A stretch of DNA of 64,000 bases, from assembly GCA_014163555.1 (NCBI GenBank), contig JACJGO010000006.1, positions 1 to 64,000 on the forward strand, written 5' to 3'. Of the stretch, positions 8,114 through 17,344 are shown piece after piece. Origin of the DNA: Flavisolibacter longurius. Lineage in GTDB: Bacteria; Bacteroidota; Bacteroidia; Chitinophagales; Chitinophagaceae. Each line of letters starts with the position of its first letter. The stretch's first letter is position 1. The position numbers were made by a program, and so were the translations under genes. Below the pieces are notes generated by a model, which saw only the letters and a program-made list of their open reading frames with translations, did not search any database and was not told where the DNA came from.

Positions 8114-9454
8114 ATGAACCAAAGCATTTTATTACTTGGCGTCTGTCTCTATGCTATTTTTCTTTCCTGTAAAAAAGAATTGCCTTCCAATGACGGTACG
8201 CCTGATGCAGATGCGGCAGCAACACGATCGGCGCAAGCTGGGGGGCCGCACCGGACGATTGCTGTTGTATCAGATATACACTATACCGACCCATCACTTC
8301 TCCGGAACGGGGCCGTAAACGGAACGGCCTTTCAGGCTTACCTGGCACAGGACCCGAAACTGCTGCAGTACAGCGCACCGGTTTTTCAGCAGGTAATGGC
8401 CGATCTAGAGAACGAACGTCCTGACCTTTTGCTGGTTCCCGGCGACATAACAAAAGATGGTGAACAGGTAAGCCACCGGGCCGTTGCAACCTATCTTGAA
8501 AAACTCCGCAGCCAGGGCACAAAGGTGTTTGTGATCCCCGGCAACCATGATCTCAACAACGCCAAAGCCGCACAGTTTAACGGCGATGGCTATACGCCAT
8601 TACCGCGTACACAGCCGGCTGATTTTGTGAGCATCTACCAGAACTTTGGCTACAGCGGTACCGACCGCGATCCGGCTTCGCTGAGCTACCTGGCCAAGCC
8701 GTATGACGATCTTTGGATTTTGGCCATCGATGCCAGCAAGTATGAAGAGTACGGGCCGGAAGGCGACGTAGCGGCGGGCCGTATCAAAGAAGCCACCTTT
8801 GCCTGGCTGCTGCAAAAACTGGCTGAAGCCAAAGCGGCCAACGCAACGGTGTTTGCCATGATGCACCACAACCTGGTAGAGCATTACACCAATCAAAGTG
8901 TGCTGGATCCGGGGTATGTAATTGACGACTGGCAGGCCAAAGTGCATGCCCTGATGGATGCCGGTCTCAAGATCATCTTCACGGGGCATTACCATGCCAA
9001 TGATATTACAACGTATACGCATGGCGATAAGTCGATCACCGATATTCAAACCGGTTCGCTGGTAACAGCACCAATGCCCTACCGCCTCGTCACCATGAAA
9101 AACAAAAAGCTGGACGTTGAAACAAGACATGTGACATCGTTGCCGGTAGCCATGCCGGGTGGTGTTAGTTTTACGCAATACTCAGGACAATTTTTAAGCG
9201 GACACCTCGACAATTATTTCTACCAGTTTCTTCAAAACGCCTTTGGTGCACCAGAGCCGGTTGCAAGCTTTGCTGCACCTATCTACCGCAACGCCATCAT
9301 GGCCCATTTTGCCGGCGATGAAGCCATGCCTTCGGCCGAACGGGAACAGATCAATACCCTGGCGGGCATGGTACCGCAACTGGCCGATATCGCTACGATT
9401 CTGTGGACCGATCTTGGCGTAAAGGACAATACGGTCACTGTTCGCTTTGAATAG
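8114..9454 (+). CDS. Calcineurin-like metallophosphoesterase lipoprotein
   Basis: This 446-residue protein has a lipoprotein signal peptide (lipobox LSCKK, Cys near residue 19), so it is probably membrane-anchored and exposed outside the cytoplasm. The dinuclear metal site is complete: DIH (VVSDIHYTDPS), GD (PGDITKDGE), GNHD, a histidine in MMHHNLVEH, and GHYHAND. Metallophosphoesterases cleave phosphomono- or diesters; the substrate is not predictable here. About 110 residues follow the core. The 267-bp region between it and tldD on the left is divergent and shared. Confidence 0.9.
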   Translation: MNQSILLLGVCLYAIFLSCKKELPSNDGTPDADAAATRSAQAGGPHRTIAVVSDIHYTDPSLLRNGAVNGTAFQAYLAQDPKLLQYSAPVFQQVMADLENERPDLLLVPGDITKDGEQVSHRAVATYLEKLRSQGTKVFVIPGNHDLNNAKAAQFNGDGYTPLPRTQPADFVSIYQNFGYSGTDRDPASLSYLAKPYDDLWILAIDASKYEEYGPEGDVAAGRIKEATFAWLLQKLAEAKAANATVFAMMHHNLVEHYTNQSVLDPGYVIDDWQAKVHALMDAGLKIIFTGHYHANDITTYTHGDKSITDIQTGSLVTAPMPYRLVTMKNKKLDVETRHVTSLPVAMPGGVSFTQYSGQFLSGHLDNYFYQFLQNAFGAPEPVASFAAPIYRNAIMAHFAGDEAMPSAEREQINTLAGMVPQLADIATILWTDLGVKDNTVTVRFE

Positions 9455-9564
9455 GCGCTAATCAAAACTACACTGCCATCCTGTTGTGTGCCTAAAACAT
9501 GCAGCAGGATTTTTCTTTTGTATCGACAATATTTGCGTCTGCAGATTTGCCTTATCTTGTCCGC

Positions 9565-11196
9565 ATGCGAAAACAGTTCCTTTTCTTTTCCTGTATTCTT
9601 ACCCTTTCAACTGCTGCACAAAATGTGCAAGTCACGAAAAGCATTCAACAGGCCATGAACCGTGTGGATACAACCACGATCCGTTCACACATTGCTTATC
9701 TGGCCGATGACAAACTCAAAGGCCGCCTGCCCGGTACCGAAGGTTATGGGATGGCAGTGGATTATGTAACAGGACAGCTAAAACAGATTGGCATTACACC
9801 CGGTGGTGATGCTGGCGGCTATACGCAAAAACTGGTGATCCGCAAATCAGTGCTCAACAATACATCCGCGAAAGCAGTGATCAAAGACGCAGCCGGTAAT
9901 GTGGATTCGCTGCAAGTCTTCCGCGATTTTTCACCAGTGCCGCATCCGCTGAATGCAAACGCTTCGGCTGAAGGTGCCCTGGTGTTTGCCGGTTACGGTA
10001 TCGATATTCCCGGCGGTTATTCCGATTATGCAGGTGTGGATGTAAAAGGAAAAATTGTTGTGTTAATCGCCGGTGCTCCTGATGGCATGATCTCCACCCT
10101 GACGGCGCATTTTTCCAATGCAGGAAATAAGTATGGAACGGCTGCGCAGAAAGGTGCTGCCGGTGTGTTGCTCATTGATATGCCGGCCCGTTCCGCTGCC
10201 AATGTGGCCCCGGTTGTGCAGCACAACGTAGCGCTGAACCCGGAAAAAACGGCTGCTTATGGTCGGCGCTTTACCGGCAATCTTTCCGTTGCCATCAGCG
10301 GCTCAAGAGCGTTGCTTTCGCGTCTTTTCCTGAACTCCGGAAAAAACCTGCAGCAAACACTGGCTTCCATCAAGAGCGGCAAGCCTGCATCGTTTGCCCT
10401 GCCGGCTACACTGGCCGCTTCGTACCAAACATCGCACAGCGATTTTGATAGCTACAACATCGTAGGGCTGATTCCCGGTTCGGATAAGGCCCTGAAGAAC
10501 GAATATGTTGTGCACTCGGCCCACCTCGATCACGTAGGCATCAGTCGCCCGGTGGCGGGTGACTCTATTTACAACGGTGCCCACGATAACGCTTCCGGCG
10601 TGGCTTCGCTGCTGGAGATTGCTAGGATCTACAAAACGTCCGGCGCTAAACCCAAACGTTCAGTGCTGATCGTAATGGTTACCGGTGAAGAAATGGGACT
10701 GATTGGTTCTTCTTATTTCGCGGCCAATCCAACGGTGCCGAAAGGATCTATCGTTGCGGATGTAAACACCGATATGCCCACCGTGATCGCACCCTTGCTT
10801 TCGGTGGTGCCGCTGGGCGCCGAACATTCCACCATCATGAACCATGTAAAGTTTGCCGCGGGTCAGTTGGGACTGGATGTTGAAAAAGATCCCGAGCCTT
10901 CGGAAAACCGGTTTGTGCGCAGCGACCAATATAGTTTTGTAATGAACGGCATTCCGGCCCTGCACATCAAGTATGGCAACAAGACCAATGTTCCGGGTTT
11001 TGACATGGTGAAATTTGTGAAAGAATGGCGGGCCAAATATTACCACCAGGCGGCCGACGATATCAATGGCATTTTTGATTTTGCTGCCGCAAAGACTTAT
11101 GTGCAACTGAACTTCCTCATCTCGTATTCCATTGCGAATACGACGGAAAGGCCACGGTGGAACAAAGGCGACCTTTTTGCCACCGCTGGCAAGTGA
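9565..11196 (+). CDS. M28-family zinc aminopeptidase with PA domain, secreted
   Basis: This 543-residue protein has a signal peptide (MRKQFLFFSCILTLSTAAQ) and a peptidase M28 catalytic domain. Zinc ligands and catalytic residues are recognisable: HLDH, GAHDNASGVASLLE, TGEEMGLIGS, a metal Asp in VNTDMP, and a late His in ALHIKYGN. A protease-associated domain appears to be inserted at about residues 130-290. The frame is open from an ATG at 9499, but the ATG at 9565 gives a normal signal peptide. The stop codon TGA lies inside a GTGAGTGGTGAG word array, so the native 3' end may have been altered. Confidence 0.9.
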   Translation: MRKQFLFFSCILTLSTAAQNVQVTKSIQQAMNRVDTTTIRSHIAYLADDKLKGRLPGTEGYGMAVDYVTGQLKQIGITPGGDAGGYTQKLVIRKSVLNNTSAKAVIKDAAGNVDSLQVFRDFSPVPHPLNANASAEGALVFAGYGIDIPGGYSDYAGVDVKGKIVVLIAGAPDGMISTLTAHFSNAGNKYGTAAQKGAAGVLLIDMPARSAANVAPVVQHNVALNPEKTAAYGRRFTGNLSVAISGSRALLSRLFLNSGKNLQQTLASIKSGKPASFALPATLAASYQTSHSDFDSYNIVGLIPGSDKALKNEYVVHSAHLDHVGISRPVAGDSIYNGAHDNASGVASLLEIARIYKTSGAKPKRSVLIVMVTGEEMGLIGSSYFAANPTVPKGSIVADVNTDMPTVIAPLLSVVPLGAEHSTIMNHVKFAAGQLGLDVEKDPEPSENRFVRSDQYSFVMNGIPALHIKYGNKTNVPGFDMVKFVKEWRAKYYHQAADDINGIFDFAAAKTYVQLNFLISYSIANTTERPRWNKGDLFATAGK

Positions 11197-11250
11197 GTGG
11201 TGAGTAGCTAACAGCTAGCAGCCAGTAGCCAGCAGCATCTGACTACTGTA
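11192..11250. repeat. GTGAGTGG/AGCAGCC word array overlapping a stop codon
   Basis: The sequence aagtgagtggtgagtagc is followed by taacagctagcagccagtag and further variants of the same words, and continues to about 11250. The TGA at 11194-11196 is the stop codon of the M28 peptidase, so the array begins inside the gene's terminal codons. Confidence 0.55.
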
Positions 11251-11267
11251 GCTTAAAACAATAATCG

Positions 11268-12044
11268 ATGAAAATAGCAACCTACAATGTGAATGGCATT
11301 TCGGCACGTTTGCCGGTTTTACTGCAATGGTTAACCGAAAAATCGCCGGATGTGGTTTGCCTGCAGGAACTGAAAGCGCCGCAGGAAAAGTTTCCGCTGG
11401 AAGCGATTCAGAATGCCGGCTACAGCGCCATCTGGCACGGGCAAAAAAGCTGGAACGGCGTGGCCATTCTTTCCAGGATTGGCGAGCCGCAGGAATCGGT
11501 TCGTGGTCTGCCCGGCAATGATACCGACGAACAAAGCCGCTACATCGAGGCAACCGTGAACGGAGTTATCATCGGTTGTTTGTACCTGCCCAACGGCAAC
11601 CCGGCGCCGGGTCCTAAGTTCGATTACAAGCTGCAATGGATGAAGCATTTTGCGGACCATACGGCAACCCTTGTTGATCAAAAAACACCGGTGGTGCTGA
11701 CCGGCGATTACAATGTGATTCCAACCGAAAAAGATGTGTACAAACCGGAGCGCTGGACAGACGATGCCCTGTTCCGCCCCGAAAGCCGCGAGGCCTTTCA
11801 TAAACTGCTGGCGCAGGGCTGGACTGATGCGGTGCGCAAGCTTTATCCCGATGAAACGATCTATACATTCTGGGATTATTTCCGTTATGCGTTTAAACGC
11901 AACGCCGGGCTTCGCATCGATCATTTCCTGTTGAATGCACCCGCCAATGACCGGCTGCTTTCAGCCGGCGTAGATAAAGATGTTCGGGGCTGGGAAAAAA
12001 CCAGTGATCATGCACCGGTGTGGATTGAACTAAGGGACAAATAA
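11268..12044 (+). CDS. xth: Exodeoxyribonuclease III
   Basis: This 258-residue enzyme is of exonuclease III / AP endonuclease type. It starts MKIATYNVNGISARLPVL and keeps the family motifs: CLQELK (metal Glu), WNGVAILSR, TGDYNVIPTEKDVY (Asp/Asn), RIDHFLLN and SDHAPVWIEL (catalytic His/Asp). It acts in base-excision repair by cutting at abasic sites and resecting 3' ends. Its length matches the family. It is 71 bp downstream of the M28 peptidase, with a repeat array in the gap, so they may be independent transcripts. Confidence 0.95.
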   Translation: MKIATYNVNGISARLPVLLQWLTEKSPDVVCLQELKAPQEKFPLEAIQNAGYSAIWHGQKSWNGVAILSRIGEPQESVRGLPGNDTDEQSRYIEATVNGVIIGCLYLPNGNPAPGPKFDYKLQWMKHFADHTATLVDQKTPVVLTGDYNVIPTEKDVYKPERWTDDALFRPESREAFHKLLAQGWTDAVRKLYPDETIYTFWDYFRYAFKRNAGLRIDHFLLNAPANDRLLSAGVDKDVRGWEKTSDHAPVWIELRDK

Positions 12045-12143
12045 CTTTCTGTTCGCTGCCTGCCCTACGGCGCGGCATTATTTTTCATACGTAACTGTTG
12101 GCTCAGCTATAAGAAAAGCAACTGTGTTATAAACGGGTGTTGT

Positions 12144-13085
12144 ATGAAAAAGAAAATTGCCGGCTATACGTTTTCCATCACTGCCAGGGGATTTTGGCGT
12201 GTGCTGAAAAAGGCAGGGCGACGGTTACGGAGCAACAGCCCTCTTCACCTGGCCGGTTCTACCGCTTTTTTTGCCACTTTTTCCATTGCCCCCATTTTTG
12301 TGATCATCATCCACGTGGTGGGTTCCGTTTTGGGCGAAACCACCGTACGACAACGGATCATTCAAAAATTTGCCGAATCGGCACCGGAAGAAAGTGTGCA
12401 GCAACTCAGCCGGATCATGAATGGCCTGCAACAGCTTTCGGGTTTTTGGTATGTAGATGTTGCACTGCTCCTTTTCCTGTTGTTCTCTTCCTCCACACTT
12501 TTTTCCGTGATCAAAAATTCTGTGGAGCGATTGTGGCGCATTAAAACGGTAGAGCACAAAAGTTTTGCGCAACGCCTGAAAAAACGGCTCTTTTCTGTTG
12601 TGCTGATTGTAATAGTGGGTGCTTTGCTGGTGGCCAGTTTGGTAGGGCAAAGTTTGCAAACGTTTTTGGGCGATGCCATCGCCGACATCTCGCCGGCGGC
12701 CTCCGTGTATTTTAAAACCCTGTACCGCTTTTTCGGGTCGGTTCTAATCGCATGGATATGGTTTACCCTGGTGTACCGCTATATTACCGATGCCCGGCCG
12801 CAATGGAAAACCGTGCTGGCCGGCGCTTTTTTTACGACCGTTCTGTTTACCATTGGCCGCGTTATTTTGCAGGCGGCACTATCCGGAACCAACATTCCTT
12901 CTGTTTACGGAGCCTCGGCCTCACTGGTGCTGCTGCAATTGTTTGTGTTTTATATTTCGCTGCTTAACTATTACGGCGCTGCCTTTACCATCGAATGGGC
13001 AAAGCATTACCGGCAACAGGTTTACCTGCCAAGCCACATCAGCTATTACACCATTGAGGAAAAGCACAGCAAGGAAGATCCCTAA
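12144..13085 (+). CDS. YihY/BrkB-family membrane protein
   Basis: This 313-residue inner-membrane protein of the YihY/virulence factor BrkB family has about six hydrophobic segments between residues 35 and 290. Family features include the HLAGSTAFFATFSIAPIFVI segment after the N-terminal amphipathic stretch, and YGASASLVLLQLFVFYISLLNYYGAAF near the C-terminus. The family was once called ribonuclease BN by mistake and has been suggested to be a transporter; the function is unresolved. The end (EEKHSKEDP) is hydrophilic. It is probably its own unit. Confidence 0.9.
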   Translation: MKKKIAGYTFSITARGFWRVLKKAGRRLRSNSPLHLAGSTAFFATFSIAPIFVIIIHVVGSVLGETTVRQRIIQKFAESAPEESVQQLSRIMNGLQQLSGFWYVDVALLLFLLFSSSTLFSVIKNSVERLWRIKTVEHKSFAQRLKKRLFSVVLIVIVGALLVASLVGQSLQTFLGDAIADISPAASVYFKTLYRFFGSVLIAWIWFTLVYRYITDARPQWKTVLAGAFFTTVLFTIGRVILQAALSGTNIPSVYGASASLVLLQLFVFYISLLNYYGAAFTIEWAKHYRQQVYLPSHISYYTIEEKHSKEDP

Positions 13086-13141
13086 CGGTTAGCTCTTCTA
13101 CTTAGTTTCATGTATCAACCTGTCCATCGCAACAACAGTGC

Positions 13142-13345
13142 TTACTTTTGCTGCGAATCCGGGTCTTGCTCTTTCTCTTCTTTTTCTTCTTTTGTCCAAC
13201 CAGAGGTTTCTCCCGAATGCGGAAAAGGTCCCTCCGCTCTTTCGTTATGGGGTTGCGAAATCTGGACGGATTCGCTGCCTTCCTTTTTTTGCGGAGATTG
13301 TTGTTGCTGTTTATTATCCTGTGTGGATTGATGTTCTGTATTCAT
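13142..13345 (-). CDS. Small Gln/Glu/Lys-rich hydrophilic protein
   Basis: This 67-residue protein begins MNTEHQSTQDNKQQQQSPQ and is dominated by Gln, Glu, Lys and Ser, with no hydrophobic core; it is probably disordered. A longer frame begins at 13372, but the internal ATG at 13345 has an A-rich upstream sequence and gives a uniformly hydrophilic protein. It lies convergent to the BrkB-like gene. No family is recognised. It is similar in size and character to the genes at 709-942 and 30565-30768. Confidence 0.55.
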   Translation of the reverse strand: MNTEHQSTQDNKQQQQSPQKKEGSESVQISQPHNERAEGPFPHSGETSGWTKEEKEEKEQDPDSQQK

Positions 13346-13510
13346 AACGTTTTCTTTCTGAAAAATGAGCACTAAAATTCAATGCCAACCGGTATGTTTT
13401 GCTTTTTAGAAAGATGAGACAGCGTTGACGGGTAATTTGGTCATTTCAGCTAATATGGTTTCCGGCAATTTGGTTTTTTTGTAAACTGCAGGCTTACACA
13501 ATCAAACCAA

Positions 13511-13993
13511 ATGAAAGAACTGCTTATCCTGACCACATTCATTTTCTTTTTGCAGGCCGTTTCCCACTCGCAACGCAATCCTGAACCTCTTACGGTTAAG
13601 ACCGGCTTTTTTGGCTGGCAGTTTCAGCACAATGGAAAAAAGATCTCCCCGGCTGCGGCCAGCGACCTGTTATTGGCCAACGACCAGTCCGCTGCCTACA
13701 TGCGGTCGGCCCGGTCCAACAATACAATGTCACAGATTGTGGGCAGCATCGGTGGATTTATGGTAGGATACCCGGTAGGCACCTCTATGGGTGGTGGCAA
13801 ACCCAATTGGGCTTTGGCGGGTGTAGGCGCCGGCCTGATAGCCGTGTCGGTACCGTTTTCCATTGCGGCAAACAAAAACGCCAGGAATGCCGTAGCTGCC
13901 TATAACGAAGCAGCCGGCACGACTTCCCTGAACAAACCCGTGTTCCGGTTAGGCTTTACCGGTAGTGGAATGGGTATAAACATACATTTTTAA
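13511..13993 (+). CDS. Secreted or membrane hypothetical with glycine-rich segment
   Basis: This 160-residue protein has a signal peptide (about residues 1-20, ending SHSQ). The middle part contains a Gly-rich hydrophobic stretch (IVGSIGGFMVGYPVGTSMGG, then LAGVGAGLIAVSVPFSIAANK) that could be a glycine-zipper membrane hairpin. The end, FRLGFTGSGMGINIHF, resembles the terminal strand of an envelope protein. The family is not recognised. The gene stands alone between two opposite-strand neighbours and is followed by a hairpin at 14034-14059. Confidence 0.75.
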   Translation: MKELLILTTFIFFLQAVSHSQRNPEPLTVKTGFFGWQFQHNGKKISPAAASDLLLANDQSAAYMRSARSNNTMSQIVGSIGGFMVGYPVGTSMGGGKPNWALAGVGAGLIAVSVPFSIAANKNARNAVAAYNEAAGTTSLNKPVFRLGFTGSGMGINIHF

Positions 13994-14033
13994 GACGACT
14001 GGACTCTTGTCTCCTGCTTATACCAGGCTTCTT

Positions 14034-14059
14034 TCACTGCGTCGTTTCTGGCGCAGTGA
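14034..14059 (+). terminator. Hairpin after the glycine-rich gene, possible terminator
   Basis: A perfect 8-bp stem TCACTGCG / CGCAGTGA with a 10-nt loop is followed by GGTTATTTAAA, so the T-tract is weak. It starts 41 bp after the stop codon. Confidence 0.5.
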
Positions 14060-14150
14060 GGTTATTTAAACATTTGCGAAAAGCGAAGAAGCCGCGTATC
14101 ACATTGCATACCGGTTTCTTCCCTTCGCTCTATTTAAGAATCAGCGCCTA

Positions 14151-14798
14151 TTATATCCTTGTATTGGCAGGCCGTTGTTTTACAGACTTTCTGCGTTTGT
14201 TTTTCCGTATTTGTAAAAACACAGGAATCAGCAGGATGATTACCGAAGCCGGTAGAATATAACCCAGGTAGTTTTTGATCTCCGGAAATTTATTGCCGAG
14301 GAAATATCCGGAAAACAGGAACAGGCCCAGGTACACCAATACAGCCAGTAGGGTTAGTGCATAAAAGTTTCGTCGCGGCATGCGGGTTGCGCCGGCAATC
14401 ACGGGTGTAAAAGGCCGTACCACAGGAAAAAATTTACCGGCAATGATGGAAGTCTTTTTGTGGCGTTCAATATAATCATGTGCCATTTCCAGGTACTCTT
14501 TTTTAAAATACCAGGTATCTTTTTTCTTGTATAAATTTTTTCCGAAGCGCCGGCCGATATAATACCCTGTACTATCACCAGCCATAGCGGCCAGGGCCAG
14601 CAACAGGAAAAATAAACCGATGGAAATATTCAGTGTGCCTGTGCTTACCAGTAAACCCGACGTAAAGACCAGGGTTTCGCCACCTGGCACAATCAGGCCC
14701 AGCAAAAGCCCGGTTTCTGCAAAAATTAAAATGATGATCAGTAACAGCCCGCCCCATTCAATCAGGTTGTTTGTTTGAAAAAGCAAATCCATACACAT
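14151..14798 (-). CDS. DedA-family membrane protein
   Basis: This 215-residue inner-membrane protein belongs to the DedA (SNARE-associated/VTT) family. Characteristic segments include FAETGLLLGLIVPGGETLVF, GDSTGYYIGRRFGK and GKFFPVVRPFTPVIAGATRM, with an Arg/Pro re-entrant motif. DedA proteins act in envelope homeostasis, and some members flip undecaprenyl phosphate or phosphatidylethanolamine. The C-terminus is a basic tail (RKNKRRKSVKQRP). Its substrate here is inferred only from the family. Confidence 0.93.
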   Translation of the reverse strand: MCMDLLFQTNNLIEWGGLLLIIILIFAETGLLLGLIVPGGETLVFTSGLLVSTGTLNISIGLFFLLLALAAMAGDSTGYYIGRRFGKNLYKKKDTWYFKKEYLEMAHDYIERHKKTSIIAGKFFPVVRPFTPVIAGATRMPRRNFYALTLLAVLVYLGLFLFSGYFLGNKFPEIKNYLGYILPASVIILLIPVFLQIRKNKRRKSVKQRPANTRI

Positions 14799-14886
14799 TC
14801 CATTAGCTACGATGCCTTAAGCGTAAAAAGGATTATGCCAGTTCGTTCAAGGAAGAAATATTTTTAACAACCAGAAGCTTGTCGTT

Positions 14887-15351
14887 CTAAAATAAACTGG
14901 TGATCAGGCGGTACAAAAGCCATACAATGCCGGCTAGGATCAAAGCTAGGATAATCAGTACCGGCACCAGCACCCGCCACGCACTACCGCGGTACCGGCC
15001 ATGCTTGTAATACTGCTGCATCAGCTTCATATTTTTTACGTTGGCCTTGTGTACAAAGTCAAACAGGTCACCGATAATGGGAATGGCACCCAACGCAGCG
15101 TCCACAACAATGTTCAGGATCATGCGGGCCAGCACATGACCACTGGCCCCATTTCGGGCCATCAGTAAAACCAGGTAGCCTGATACTGCAAATGTGGAAA
15201 GATCGCCCACACCCGGAATCAAGCCCAGCAAACCATCCAGCCCAAATCGAAAATTGGTTCCCGGAACCCGGAACTTCGCATCCATCCACCGGGCTATAAA
15301 TTCCATTCCTTTCAATTCTTGTGGTAACGCATTGGATTCTTTCCTGATCAT
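14887..15351 (-). CDS. DUF4112-family small membrane protein
   Basis: This is a protein of about 154 residues from the DUF4112 family. The family core is clear: EFIARWMDAKFRVPGTNFRFGLDGLLGLIPGVGD, followed by a hydrophobic hairpin and LGAIPIIGDLFDFVHKANVKN. A final transmembrane helix (VLIILALILAGIVWLLYRL) lies at the C-terminus. The frame is open to 15387, but the ATG at 15351 has an A-rich leader (aacaacaataaaaatg) and is the better start. Function is unknown. Confidence 0.88.
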   Translation of the reverse strand: MIRKESNALPQELKGMEFIARWMDAKFRVPGTNFRFGLDGLLGLIPGVGDLSTFAVSGYLVLLMARNGASGHVLARMILNIVVDAALGAIPIIGDLFDFVHKANVKNMKLMQQYYKHGRYRGSAWRVLVPVLIILALILAGIVWLLYRLITSLF

Positions 15352-15565
15352 TTTTATTGTTGTTTTCTTTTTATGGAATAATATCATACCAAAGAAGAAA
15401 CTGGTTTATCAACAACAGACCAGCCTGCACTGTTGCTTAATAGAACTGCATGAGATTGCTTTTTGAAGAGCCTGATCAGTTATAACGGTTGTGGTCAGGG
15501 CACAATTTTTTCGGTAATATGTCTACTTACTTAACCCAACTTTTAACCATTAAAAATTCTATACT

Positions 15566-16762
15566 ATGGCTGACAAAAATTTCAACCAGGGATCACAGTC
15601 CCAGCAATCCAACCAGGATTGGGAACAGGACAGAAACCGTTATAACCAGGACAATGACTGGATGCAGAACCGTAACAGGGGTCAGTACGGAAATACCGGT
15701 TATAGCGGCAATCAGAACTATCGTGATGTAGGGTATAGTGGTGATTCGGCCCGCGGAATGGGCAGTGGCAACCAGGGTGATACCAACCGGGTGAACTATA
15801 TACCCGACAACGATGATAACCGTGGCTACCAGAAACGTGATTACGATAACACCCAATATGGCAATTCCGGTTCCTACGGGTACCGCGGCAATGATCGTAA
15901 CGGCGACTGGCAGGGGTATGGCAACGAAAACCGTGGCAGCGACGGCAACACCTCTTATGGGAACGATTACAATCGCCAGGACTGGAATCGCAGAAACTTA
16001 AACAGCGGAGCATGGAGCAGCGACCAAGATTGGAACCGTCGCCAGCAAAGCAGCGGCAATTGGGGCAATGACTATGGCCGGCAGGATTGGGGTCGCGGAC
16101 AGGTAAATTCCGGTTACGACAGCAACCGCAATGATGACGACCGTAACTATGGCAACAGCAACTATGGCAATAGTTATGGTGGCTATGGCAACATGAATAA
16201 CGATTATAACCGCGACTGGAGCCGCAACCGGAACAGGAGCAACAATGATCGTGATTACCGCAGGGATGACAACGAAAACTGGTGGGATCGTACCAAGGAC
16301 AAAGTATCGGGCTGGTTTAGTGACGACGACGATGACGACCGTCGCGACCGCAGCCGCAACTACGGCGTCAGCCATCGCGGCAAAGGTCCCAGTGATTACC
16401 GTCGCTCCGAAGATCGGATTCGCGAAGATATCTGCGACCGCCTCACCGATGACGACCGTGTGGATGCCAGCAACATCAGCGTGCAGATCGACAACGACGC
16501 TGTGATCCTTAGCGGTACGGTAAGCAGCCGGGAGGAAAAGCGCAGGGCCGAAGACCTGGTGGAATCCATCTCCGGTGTTCGCAACGTAGAGAACCGTTTG
16601 CGGGTAGGCCAGACCGGTGGACTGGCTGGACATGATTATACCGGCAACACCGATCGTACCGGTGGCATTGGCACCGAATCTGGCACTACCAATGAAATCA
16701 TCCGCAATGTTGAAAACGAGCGCAGTACGACGGATACCAAAGGAAGAAACAAAACCTTATAA
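15566..16762 (+). CDS. BON-domain protein with long Asn/Arg/Gly/Tyr-rich region
   Basis: This 398-residue protein has a C-terminal BON domain (about residues 285-350: RIREDICDRLTDD, then VILSGTVSSREEKRRAEDLVESISGVRNVENRLRV). Residues 1-235 are low complexity, rich in Asn, Asp, Arg, Gly, Tyr and Gln with loose repeats such as GNDYNRQDWNRR. A WWDRTKDKVSGWFSDDDDDD linker resembles the SWFGD region seen in other BON proteins. BON domains bind membranes or other envelope components and are common in osmotic stress proteins. No signal peptide is visible, so its location is uncertain. Confidence 0.88.
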   Translation: MADKNFNQGSQSQQSNQDWEQDRNRYNQDNDWMQNRNRGQYGNTGYSGNQNYRDVGYSGDSARGMGSGNQGDTNRVNYIPDNDDNRGYQKRDYDNTQYGNSGSYGYRGNDRNGDWQGYGNENRGSDGNTSYGNDYNRQDWNRRNLNSGAWSSDQDWNRRQQSSGNWGNDYGRQDWGRGQVNSGYDSNRNDDDRNYGNSNYGNSYGGYGNMNNDYNRDWSRNRNRSNNDRDYRRDDNENWWDRTKDKVSGWFSDDDDDDRRDRSRNYGVSHRGKGPSDYRRSEDRIREDICDRLTDDDRVDASNISVQIDNDAVILSGTVSSREEKRRAEDLVESISGVRNVENRLRVGQTGGLAGHDYTGNTDRTGGIGTESGTTNEIIRNVENERSTTDTKGRNKTL

Positions 16763-16782
16763 GGTTGTTTGCACATGTCGTT

Positions 16783-16816
16783 GAAAAAGCATCTCACAGG
16801 AGATGCTTTTTCTTTT
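16783..16816 (+). terminator. Intrinsic terminator after the BON-domain gene
   Basis: A 12-bp stem GAAAAAGCATCT / AGATGCTTTTTC with a CACAGG loop is followed by tttttc. It starts 21 bp after the stop codon. Confidence 0.88.
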
Positions 16817-16872
16817 TCTGCAGTCAGCAGCTTTAAACGTTTTATGGTGTTCAGATTGGCCAATTTTCTGAT

Positions 16873-17277
16873 TTAAGCCATTTGTCGTTTACCAAACCAA
16901 CGCAGGGTAATGGCGGTCAGGCAAAACACGAGTTCAATTGCCAGCCACTGGTTGCCAAAAGCGCCCAGGCTACCATCGGCCAGGATGGTGAGAATGCGGG
17001 AAACAGCATAAAGACCCCAGAAAACACCCAGCAGGGCAAGGCTCTCGAGCTTATTGCGGCGAAGCGTATAAATAAGGCAGATAACAAAAGTGAGACCTAC
17101 GCCACCGTATACTCCACGGATGGAACTGATGGCATCGTTGTTGGGCAGCGGTGTGGCTACCAGGTCCATCACTGCCTGCGGGCTGAATAGCGCCATGACA
17201 CTTACAGACAATACACTAAACGCGGAAAAAAGAACATAACCGGTAGAAGACCATTGCAGCAGTTTGTTTGCTTTCAT
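16873..17277 (-). CDS. DUF4345-like four-helix membrane protein
   Basis: This 134-residue protein has four predicted membrane helices. Features such as SIRGVYGGVGLTFVICLIYTLRR and LLGVFWGLYAVSRILTILADG fit the DUF4345 family, whose function is unknown. The frame can be extended to a TTG at 17286, but the ATG at 17277 is preferred. It follows a Crp/Fnr-type regulator gene (17345-17947) with 67 bp between them in the same orientation, so co-expression is possible. Confidence 0.82.
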   Translation of the reverse strand: MKANKLLQWSSTGYVLFSAFSVLSVSVMALFSPQAVMDLVATPLPNNDAISSIRGVYGGVGLTFVICLIYTLRRNKLESLALLGVFWGLYAVSRILTILADGSLGAFGNQWLAIELVFCLTAITLRWFGKRQMA

Positions 17278-17344
17278 GTTGATCAATTTTAGAATGCAAA
17301 CATCAGCCTAGTGAGAAAGAAGAATCTTGGTAAAAACCAAGATT

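Noticed and set aside
15582-16013. Minus-strand Cys/His-rich open frame inside the BON-domain gene
   Set aside because: The Cys and His arise from repeated codons of the low-complexity region on the other strand, so it is a translation artefact.
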